From the NCBI GenBank assembly GCA_948472605.1, contig CAOKUH010000026.1:1-15072 (forward strand): 15,072 nt of DNA. The letters are read 5' to 3'. The notes beneath the pieces were generated by a model, which worked only from the letters and a program-made list of their open reading frames with translations, ran no database searches and had not been told where the DNA came from. This document shows, one piece after another, positions 8,123 to 13,019 of this stretch; within the stretch, counting starts at the first letter, position 1; each line of letters opens with the position of its first letter. The position numbers and the translations under genes are program-made. The stretch comes from an uncultured Mycoplasmatota bacterium (GTDB lineage Bacteria; Bacillota_I; Bacilli_A; RF39; UBA660).

Positions 8123-8166
8123 AAAATAATTTTGGTATAAATAATTATAATCCAAAATTATTTTTT
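8123..8166 (+). terminator. Rho-independent terminator
   Basis: A perfect 13-bp stem (8123-8135 with 8152-8164) with a 16-nt AT loop ends in a T run (8161-8166). It lies 26 nt past the stop of the 236-residue gene. Confidence 0.85.
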
Positions 8167-8223
8167 GTTTAAAAATTTTAATTTATATGTTTAAGAATAT
8201 TATCTTTAAATAATTAGTAAATT

Positions 8224-8244
8224 TGCTACATGCTATATGCTACA
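8224..8244. repeat. Three tandem copies of a 7-bp unit
   Basis: TGCTACA-TGCTATA-TGCTACA at 8224-8230, 8231-8237 and 8238-8244; the middle copy differs by one base. It leads directly into the first hairpin of the cluster below. Confidence 0.8.
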
Positions 8245-8272
8245 TAATAAGGGTAATACTATACCTTATTAT
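8244..8272 (+). other. RNA hairpin upstream of tandem terminators
   Basis: A 9-bp stem ATAATAAGG (8244-8252) / CCTTATTAT (8264-8272) with an 11-nt loop. It is immediately followed by the terminator-like hairpin at 8274. It could be a leader or attenuator element; no coding sequence is associated with it. Confidence 0.55.
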
Positions 8273-8273
8273 G

Positions 8274-8304
8274 GCGAAGACTTGACCACTCAAGTCTCGC
8301 TTTT
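8274..8304 (+). terminator. GC-rich terminator-like hairpin
   Basis: The stem is GCG-(bulged A)-AGACTTGA / TCAAGTCT-CGC, 11 bp with a CCAC loop, followed by TTTT (8301-8304). It is by far the most GC-rich structure in the intergenic region. No intact + strand gene precedes it after the terminator at 8123-8166. Confidence 0.7.
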
Positions 8305-8320
8305 ATAGATAGATACTCTT

Positions 8321-8347
8321 ATACTGTGCAATGCCATAGTATTTTTT
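8321..8347 (+). terminator. Second rho-independent terminator of the cluster
   Basis: ATACTGTG (8321-8328) pairs with CATAGTAT (8335-8342), 8 bp with one G-U wobble and a CAATGC loop. A run of six T follows (8342-8347). It points the same way as the hairpin at 8274. Confidence 0.75.
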
Positions 8348-8388
8348 AAATATTTAAAATTAATACTTCAAAAGGTTTCTAAATTTTT

Positions 8389-8418
8389 ACTACTAATTTA
8401 CTACTAATTTACTACTTT
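8389..8418. repeat. 11-bp tandem repeat containing the right copy of the 22-bp direct repeat
   Basis: ACTACTAATTT at 8389-8399 and again at 8400-8410, then ACTACT at 8411-8416. Bases 8397-8418 are identical to 7244-7265, 1153 bp away. Confidence 0.85.
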
Positions 8419-8563
8419 TCAAAGTGAAAACATAAGAAATTATAACAATTTATAAGAATATCCTTCAAAAACAAAAATGCGTAAACGCTTATAAATACAG
8501 GTTATAACGCTATTTGAGAACTTATAAAAACATACTCACAAAAATGTAATATTTTTTATTTAA
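8419..8563. other. AT-rich intergenic stretch without a recognisable gene
   Basis: I see no open frame of useful length, RNA gene or promoter here. The only structure is a 10-bp palindrome-like GCGT-AA-ACGC (8479-8488). Confidence 0.5.
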
Positions 8564-8689
8564 AAAGGATATATTATTATAGGCTATGAAGTTATTAATC
8601 CCTATTCTTTAAATTATGATGGAAATTTATCTACTGAATTTTACGTTAAAGAAGATGACACTAAACTTGTTTTAACACCATTTAAATAA
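8564..8689 (+). pseudogene. 3' remnant of an unidentified gene
   Basis: An open frame without a start codon (preceded by TAA at 8561-8563) encodes 41 residues: KGYIIIGYEVINPYSLN, then YDGNLSTEFYVKEDDTKL and VLTPFK, ending in TAA. The composition looks like real protein with alternating beta-type residues, and a good terminator follows at once, as after a functional gene. I cannot name the family. It is most simply the tail of a gene whose 5' part was lost. Confidence 0.5.
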
Positions 8690-8691
8690 TT

Positions 8692-8722
8692 AAACTTTAA
8701 ATTTGAAATTTGAAGTTTTTTT
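8692..8722 (+). terminator. Rho-independent terminator behind the gene remnant
   Basis: Sequence from 8692 (AAACTTTAAAT) pairs with 8708-8718 through an 11-bp stem with one wobble around a 5-nt loop. It runs into a T tract ending at 8722. Confidence 0.7.
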
Positions 8723-8828
8723 AATATACCCCCATCTTTACAAAAATAAGCCTAAAGGGTTATGATTAATTTAGGTGATTAGTCTGAAAAAAGAAATAAA
8801 TTTATTTTTGATAAAATCACTAAAAAAG

Positions 8829-8839
8829 TGCAGACTTCC
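8829..8839 (+). repeat. Subterminal inverted repeat, right end of the IS
   Basis: TGCAGACTTCC on the + strand is the exact reverse complement of 10078-10088. It lies 24 bp past the transposase stop codon. Confidence 0.65.
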
Positions 8840-8863
8840 CCTTACCCTAAGAAAAGTCGAAAT

Positions 8864-9901
8864 TTAAGTAGATAAATTATTGGCATTCTGATTAATTAAA
8901 TTGATGAGTTCTTCAGATGTAAGTCCTAAAGAAAGTAATTGTTTAAAAGATTGCTTAAAATTGTTAGTGTTATATTTAATTCTATCTTTGTCAGTTGTTT
9001 CAACTGAAGCTAAATCGATTGGATTCCAAACTTCACCAGTTGAAAACATATGATAAATAGCGACTAAAATTTTTCTAGCAATGGCAATAATAGAACGTTT
9101 CTTACCACGACGTTTAACGTTACAACTAGGAGCAAGACCAGCCCAAGAAGTTAAACGAAAATGAGATTTAAACTGTTTCATATCAGTACCAATTTTACTC
9201 AAAATGGAAATAGCAGAATTTCTATCAATACCAGGAATAGTACAAAGTAAAGATATGTAAGATTCATAAGGAGCAATTAGAATATCAATTATTTCATTTA
9301 ATTTATCAATTTGATTATCAATATAATCAATGAGATCTTTGACAAAAGTAATTCTTAGTTTTTGTTCATGAGTGAAATCAATTCCATTAACTAATACAAT
9401 TTATAATATCATTATCTGAGAAAGCGTCATTGTTTAAAATGATGTCAATGATAGATTGACTAGATTTACCAAAGATATCAGAGAAAACCATATCTAATTT
9501 ACAGTTTCCAACTGTTAGAGCATTGATAAATCTATTTTTCTCAGAAGATTTCATACAAGTTAACTTGTATTTGTATCTTAAGAATTCTCTTAAAATACGG
9601 AAATCTTTAGTAGGTATGAACGAAGAACGAACAATACCTAACTTAAACAAGTCTGCAATCCATTTTGCATCCTTGTTGTCGTCTTTTTCGCCTTTAATAC
9701 ATTTAACCCAGTAGATTCCATACATACATTTTGATAGTCGTTTTCAATTAGCCAATTTCTAAATTGAATTAGAGAATTATTAAAGGTGGAAAAACGTTTT
9801 CGTGAGTATTTAGGTATGACGGAAGTTGAGTCACAAATGACAGCAACTATAAATGTTTTGTGCACATCAACACCACATGCTTTTTGATAAATAACTTCCA
9901 T
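8864..9901 (-). pseudogene. IS110-family transposase (DEDD/Transposase_20), broken by internal deletions
   Basis: ATG 9901 with GAAAGG (9920-9915) upstream. The first part (to about 9710) has GVDVHKTF with catalytic D12 and CMESTG with the DEDD glutamate. The next piece resumes in another frame at VKCIKG, then EKDDNKDAKWIADLFKLGIV with the two remaining aspartates, and stops at about 9387. A third frame, open from about 9400, carries NGIDFTHEQKLR, LCTIPGIDRNSA, IGTDMKQF and SWAGLAPSCN, then jumps to the C-terminal RRGKKRSIIAIARKILVAIYHM. Compared with family members as I know them, about 20 codons are missing after MESTG, some are missing near 9390, and roughly 45 are missing after PSCN, where the catalytic-serine motif (ESAGKKKS-like) should be. 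It cannot make an active recombinase. Confidence 0.85.
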
Positions 9902-9910
9902 AAATAAAAT

Positions 9911-9938
9911 CTTTCCTTTCAAAAAATATTTTTGAAAG
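9911..9938 (-). promoter_or_regulatory. Perfect hairpin next to the transposase ribosome binding site
   Basis: CTTTCAAAAA (9916-9925) and TTTTTGAAAG (9929-9938) form a 10-bp inverted repeat with a 3-nt loop. In the minus-strand RNA the second arm ends in GAAAG and merges into the Shine-Dalgarno GAAAGG, so folding would partly hide it. GAAAG at 9934-9938 is also part of the long-range pairing described for the leader RNA. Confidence 0.6.
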
Positions 9939-10125
9939 AGTGAGTTGTCTATGCAGTTAACACTAAGAATTAACTAAAGTCAATGATTAGTCTACAGCCT
10001 TAAAAGGACTACTTATGTGTGTTTGAAACAGCTGCATTTGCATTGGTTTTTATGCTGATTTAATCCCAAGAGTTACAGGAAGTCTGCAACTCACCCTAAC
10101 ATGCTTTGTAGTACACACTCTTTCT
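9934..10125 (-). ncRNA. Candidate IS110 bridge RNA (left-end leader RNA)
   Basis: IS110 recombinases use a roughly 180-nt bridge RNA, encoded in the non-coding end of the element, to pair with donor and target DNA. Here a promoter at 10132-10159 would start a minus-strand RNA near 10125. Its first bases GAAAGAGTG (10124-10116) are exactly complementary to CACTCTTTC (9942-9934) just upstream of the transposase ribosome binding site, closing a fold of about 190 nt. Inside is a strong 9-bp hairpin (10092-10070) with loop ACTTC and one wobble. Then comes a GCAT/ATGC hairpin, and then a TAGTC/GACTA-closed stem around CCTTTTAAGG. Position, length and the early 5' stem-loop match the family. The guide loops could not be assigned, and the associated transposase is dead. 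Confidence 0.5.
10078..10088 (-). repeat. Subterminal inverted repeat, left end of the IS
   Basis: On the minus strand this reads TGCAGACTTCC, matching the + strand at 8829-8839. It forms the loop and part of the 5' arm of the 5' hairpin of the candidate bridge RNA. Confidence 0.65.
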
Positions 10126-10131
10126 AAGGTA

Positions 10132-10159
10132 ATTATATAAAAAAATAAATTTAGTTCAA
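10132..10159 (-). promoter_or_regulatory. Leftward promoter for the IS leader RNA and transposase
   Basis: On the minus strand, -35 TTGAAC (10159-10154), 16-nt spacer, -10 TATAAT (10137-10132). In IS110 circles a promoter is typically formed across the right-end/left-end junction. Here the -35 may be supplied by flanking DNA if the element ends between the two boxes (inference). Confidence 0.6.
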
Positions 10160-10211
10160 GTTTTTCATTTCTATGTGTGCCTTGAACGAAGTGAAAGGAA
10201 TGGAGGTTTTT

Positions 10212-10487
10212 ATGGATAAAAGAATGCATTGTTCTTATGAAGAAAAGAAAAAAATTATTAATCGTATTAATAGAATAGATGGTCAAATTCATGGTATAAA
10301 AAAGATGATTGATGAGGATAGATATTGTAATGAACTATTAATTGAACTTCAAGCTGTTAATCAATCGATTAAAAGTCTAGCTAACGTAATTTTAGAAAAT
10401 CATATGTATAATTGTGTAGCTTCAGAACTTTTAAAAGGAAATATAGATATTATTGATGAGGTTATAAATCTCTTCAAAAGATTTTAA
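10212..10487 (+). CDS. CsoR/RcnR-family metal-sensing transcriptional repressor
   Basis: A 91-residue all-helical repressor (DUF156). The conserved DNA-binding helix region INRINRIDGQIHGIKKMID lies at 16-34. The metal ligand set is C39 (RYCNEL), H64 and C68 (NHMYNC), the C-H-C arrangement of Cu(I)-sensing CsoR proteins; H6/C7 near the N-terminus could add ligands as in RcnR-type sensors. ATG 10212 has GGAGG (10202-10206) 5 nt upstream; an in-frame ATG at 10173 has no such site. The CDF efflux gene follows after 12 nt, so the repressor probably controls that pump. No convincing + strand promoter is visible; IS110 left-end sequence lies directly upstream. An inverted repeat GTTCAAG/CTTGAAC (10154-10160, 10181-10187) might be an operator but is not GC-rich like known CsoR sites. 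Confidence 0.88.
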   Translation: MDKRMHCSYEEKKKIINRINRIDGQIHGIKKMIDEDRYCNELLIELQAVNQSIKSLANVILENHMYNCVASELLKGNIDIIDEVINLFKRF

Positions 10488-10499
10488 GTAGGTGTAAAA

Positions 10500-11387
10500 A
10501 TGAAAACAGAAAAAAATATTTTAGTAGCCTTTTTATTAAATATTTTATTTTCAATAATTGAATTTATTGGAGGAATAATTACGGGAAGTATTGCCATTAT
10601 TTCCGATGCCATTCATGACATAGGTGATGCAATAAGTATTGGGATATCTTATTTTTTAGAAAAGAAAAGTAAGAAAAGACCAGATGATATTTATACATAT
10701 GGTTATATTAGATATTCTATTTTAGGAGCTTTAATAACTACTTTAATTTTAATAAGTGGTTCTATATTTGTTTTTTTAGGAGCAATTAATAGAATTATTA
10801 ATCCCGCATTTATTAATTATAATGGAATGATTTGTTTAGCTATATTTGGAACTATCATTAATTTTATAGCTGCTTATATAACTAAAGAAGGAGATTCTTT
10901 AAATCAAAAATCAGTTAATCTCCATATGCTTGAAGATGTCTTAGGTTGGATTGTTGTTTTAATTGGAGCAATTTTAATGAAAATAACTAATATTTATTTA
11001 ATTGATTCTATTATGTCAATTGGTGTTGCCATATTTATTTTTATTCATGCTCTAAATAATCTTAAGGATATTTTAGATTTATTTTTAGAGAAAATTCCTA
11101 AAGAAATATCTCTTAATGAAATAAAAGAACACTTATTAGATATCCAAGGGATAATAGATGTTCATCATATTCATATTTGGAGTATTGATGGATATAATCA
11201 TTATGCTACAATGCATATAATAACTAAACAAAAAGATTTAAAAAAATTAAAACAAAAAATAAAAGAAGAGTTATTAAAACATTCTATTAATCATGTTACT
11301 ATTGAATTCGAAGATGCTGATGAATTATGTCAAGAAATAATTTGTTCCTCTAATAAATTAAAGGTAAAACACCATCATAATCATTAA
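10500..11387 (+). CDS. Cation diffusion facilitator (CDF) metal efflux transporter
   Basis: A 295-residue inner-membrane divalent metal/proton antiporter. Six membrane helices are expected (about 8-28, 33-52, 74-96, 109-127, 146-162, 166-186), with metal-site HxxxD motifs in helix 2 (H39/D43, AIHDIGDA) and helix 5 (H142/D146, LHMLEDVLG). The H/D set is that of Zn/Cd-type CDFs. A cytoplasmic C-terminal domain follows (DVHHIHIWSIDGYNHYATMH), and the protein ends in a His-rich KVKHHHNH tail likely to bind metal. AGGTG (10490-10494) is 5 nt from ATG 10500. It is the second gene of an operon with the CsoR-type repressor. The substrate is probably Zn, Cd, Co, Ni or Cu; the sensor ligands and pump ligands do not point to the same metal. 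Confidence 0.92.
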   Translation: MKTEKNILVAFLLNILFSIIEFIGGIITGSIAIISDAIHDIGDAISIGISYFLEKKSKKRPDDIYTYGYIRYSILGALITTLILISGSIFVFLGAINRIINPAFINYNGMICLAIFGTIINFIAAYITKEGDSLNQKSVNLHMLEDVLGWIVVLIGAILMKITNIYLIDSIMSIGVAIFIFIHALNNLKDILDLFLEKIPKEISLNEIKEHLLDIQGIIDVHHIHIWSIDGYNHYATMHIITKQKDLKKLKQKIKEELLKHSINHVTIEFEDADELCQEIICSSNKLKVKHHHNH

Positions 11388-11448
11388 ATGTTAACTCTAG
11401 TTGCTAAATTTCCAATCAAACTATCTAGAATGCAACTTAAAAATACTT

Positions 11449-11454
11449 TATAAT
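11449..11454 (+). promoter_or_regulatory. Possible -10 box for the XRE gene
   Basis: A perfect TATAAT stands 26 nt before ATG 11481, with no good -35 at 16-18 nt. A 6-bp inverted repeat AGTTGC (11399-11404)/GCAACT (11432-11437) lies just upstream and could be an operator. Confidence 0.4.
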
Positions 11455-11480
11455 AAAAAGCAGAAAAGAGGAAAAAATTT

Positions 11481-11942
11481 ATGGATTTAGGAAAACATTT
11501 ATATGAACTTAGAAAGACAAAGAACATTTCTCAAGAAGAGGCAGCTGAAAAATTAAATGTTACAAGACAAACAATATCAAAATGGGAAACTAATCAAAGT
11601 CAACCAGATTTTGATAAAATAATTCCTTTATGTAATTTATATGGAATTACAACTGAAGAATTATTTGGAAAAATAAAGACTAATAAAATAGATGACAATA
11701 CTGAAGAAAATATGAACTTGAAAAAAAGAAGTGCTCTTATAGTGAGCATTAGTATATTTCTATATTTTATAGCAGTTATTTGGATTATTCTTACTAGTAC
11801 AACTTCATGGATAAATGAAAATTTAATGATTAGTATCTTTATGCTAATATGTGCCGTAGCAACAGTTATGTTAGTTTATAACTTCATGAGTATACCAAAG
11901 AAAAAAGACTTAGAATTAGAAAAACAAAAAAAAGAACAGTAA
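11481..11942 (+). CDS. XRE-family regulator with membrane helices, truncated by an in-frame stop
   Basis: A 153-residue product. Residues 5-62 are a Cro/C1-type helix-turn-helix (LRKTKNISQEEAAEKLNVT, then TRQTISKWETNQSQPD), the classic form seen in many Firmicutes. Two membrane segments follow (about 84-105 and 114-135) and a Lys/Glu-rich tail ending KKEQ. The frame continues past the TAA (11940-11942) for another 54 codons encoding more membrane helices, with 'MAWHITWLIWIV', which is typical of the C-terminus of full-length members. So the gene is probably a nonsense-mutated allele, or a sequencing difference. The HTH and first helix pair could still work. AAAGAGG (11465-11471) precedes ATG 11481. 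The DUF4097 gene downstream is its likely target or partner. Confidence 0.8.
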   Translation: MDLGKHLYELRKTKNISQEEAAEKLNVTRQTISKWETNQSQPDFDKIIPLCNLYGITTEELFGKIKTNKIDDNTEENMNLKKRSALIVSISIFLYFIAVIWIILTSTTSWINENLMISIFMLICAVATVMLVYNFMSIPKKKDLELEKQKKEQ

Positions 11943-12107
11943 AAGTATGATGGTATAATTGCTTTAATTTTTACTTGTCTTTATTTATTAATGAGTTTTT
12001 ATACTATGGCATGGCATATAACTTGGCTTATTTGGATTGTCTACGCTATTATAATTGAGATATTACACTTAATAATTGGAATGAAAGGAAATAAAAATGA
12101 AGAATAA
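11943..12107 (+). pseudogene. Severed C-terminal part of the XRE membrane protein
   Basis: Directly after the TAA at 11940-11942, and in the same frame, 54 sense codons encode KYDGIIALIFTCLYLLMSFY, then TMAWHITWLIWIVYAIIIEI and LHLIIGMKGNKNEE. The next TAA is at 12105-12107. This forms two further hydrophobic helices. There is no good start codon or ribosome binding site at its head. It overlaps the start of the next gene (12097) by 11 nt, as expected of the original end of a coupled upstream gene. Confidence 0.7.
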
Positions 12108-12918
12108 AACATTAACGATTATATTAATAATTTTTCTAAGTTTACTTGCTTTAATAATTATTACTTTTATGATTATGGCATTATTACATAAAGATTTTAA
12201 TTATAGTTTTAAAAATAATTCTAAAATAATTTTAGATGAGATATATGATGCTAATATAAATAATATTAAGATTGATGCTGTATCATCAGATGTGTTTATA
12301 AAAGAAGCAACAGATGAAAAAATTCATGTTGTCATTTATGGAAAAGAAAAAGAAGAGGCAAAAAGTTTTATTGAAAATGAAACTTTAAATATTTCTAAAG
12401 GAAAAAGATTATTTTGTTTTGGCTTTTGTTATGAAAAAAATGACATATTAGTTTATTTGCCTAAGAAATTAAAGGCTGATTTAGATATTAAAACTATTTC
12501 AGGGGAAATAGAAATAGGAGAATTTTTGGACATTAAGGGAATTTTAAAAACAACTAGTGGAGATGTTAATATTAAAAATTTAGACAAAACGAAAATTGCT
12601 ACAGTAAGTGGAGATATAAATATTAATTCATGTAAAGATTTAGAAGTAAATACTACTAGTGGAGAAATAGAAGCCAATAAAGTTGTCGGTGAAATAAATA
12701 TTGCAACTATTTCAGGAGATATTAATTTAAATTTATTTGAAGCAATAGGAAATTCTGATATTAAGACAACAAGTGGAGATGTTGATATTAATAATACTAA
12801 AGACATTTATGTAGATGCATCTTCTATTAGTGGAGACATTGATATAAATAATAATGATCGTTATTCAAAATATACTTTAAAAATAAAAACAACTAGTGGA
12901 AGTATTAAAATAAATTAA
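12097..12918 (+). CDS. Membrane-anchored DUF4097 beta-strand repeat protein
   Basis: A 273-residue protein with one N-terminal membrane helix (about 5-30) after MKNK. An extracytoplasmic beta-solenoid domain follows, carrying eight T-x-SG-[DES]-type repeats. The SG pairs stand at 135, 154, 171, 188, 207, 227, 245 and 268, spaced 17-23 residues. This is the DUF4097 (adhesin-like) repeat, found in Firmicutes next to PspC, LiaI or XRE/DUF1700 regulators, often in envelope-stress operons. The fold is well supported; the role (scaffold or sensor at the membrane) is inferred. AAAGGAA (12084-12090) is 6 nt from the ATG. Its start lies inside the end of the original upstream frame, so it was probably coupled to the XRE gene. 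A clear terminator follows. Confidence 0.85.
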   Translation: MKNKTLTIILIIFLSLLALIIITFMIMALLHKDFNYSFKNNSKIILDEIYDANINNIKIDAVSSDVFIKEATDEKIHVVIYGKEKEEAKSFIENETLNISKGKRLFCFGFCYEKNDILVYLPKKLKADLDIKTISGEIEIGEFLDIKGILKTTSGDVNIKNLDKTKIATVSGDININSCKDLEVNTTSGEIEANKVVGEINIATISGDINLNLFEAIGNSDIKTTSGDVDINNTKDIYVDASSISGDIDINNNDRYSKYTLKIKTTSGSIKIN

Positions 12919-12956
12919 AAAAACCCTCGTTTCTTAGATATAAGAATGAGGTTTTT
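12919..12956 (+). terminator. Rho-independent terminator of the XRE-DUF4097 operon
   Basis: AAAAACC(C)TC pairs with GAGGTTTTT, continuing through TCTTA (12932-12936)/TAAGA (12941-12945) around a GATA loop. There are small bulges in between, and the structure ends in five T. Confidence 0.8.
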
Positions 12957-12972
12957 GTATGAGTAAAAATTC

Positions 12973-13001
12973 CTTACATAAAGAATTCATTTTAGTATAA
13001 C
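12973..13001 (+). promoter_or_regulatory. Probable promoter of the FAD/Rieske oxidoreductase
   Basis: -35-like CTTACA (12973-12978), 17-nt spacer, -10 TATAAC (12996-13001). The expected start near 13008 falls on the upstream in-frame ATG, which favours the later start codon at 13020. Confidence 0.5.
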
Positions 13002-13019
13002 CTAATAATGGTGATATAC

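Larger units (their letters stand above)
8776..10140 (-). mobile_element. Decayed IS110-family insertion sequence, boundaries approximate
   Basis: A leftward IS110-family transposase remnant (8864-9901) is preceded by a structured non-coding left end (about 9902-10140) and followed by a short right end. IS110 elements have no terminal inverted repeats and make no target duplications, so the ends cannot be fixed by inspection. The limits given run from the TGATTAGTCT 10-mer to the -10 box of the element's promoter. An 11-bp inverted repeat at 8829-8839 and 10078-10088 lies inside both ends. The element sits between a gene remnant on its left and the csoR-type gene on its right and may have displaced the native csoR promoter. 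Confidence 0.7.

Noticed and set aside
8224..8347. Hairpin cluster as a T-box or other known riboswitch
   Set aside because: No T-box core sequence or other riboswitch signature I know was found; kept only as an unassigned structure.
9523..9714. 63-codon + strand frame over the IS
   Set aside because: It is antisense to recognisable transposase sequence and has no ribosome binding site.
8794..10153. 11-bp AAATAAATTTA direct repeat (8794-8804, 10143-10153) as a target-site duplication
   Set aside because: IS110 elements do not make target duplications, and such AT-only words are expected by chance here.
10013..10187. TATGTGTG 8-mer shared by the leader RNA (10014-10021) and the flank (10172-10179) as a second bridge-RNA guide match
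   Set aside because: It is short, and its orientation does not fit the known rule that one guide arm is identical and the other complementary to the target strand.
10050..10292. 80-codon minus strand frame across the IS left end and csoR start
   Set aside because: It runs over the structured leader and the start of csoR, has no ribosome binding site and no family-like features.
12453..12806. 117-codon open frame on the minus strand
   Set aside because: It is antisense to the DUF4097 repeats; its low-complexity 'ISPLVV' pattern is the mirror of the SG repeats, and it has no ribosome binding site.
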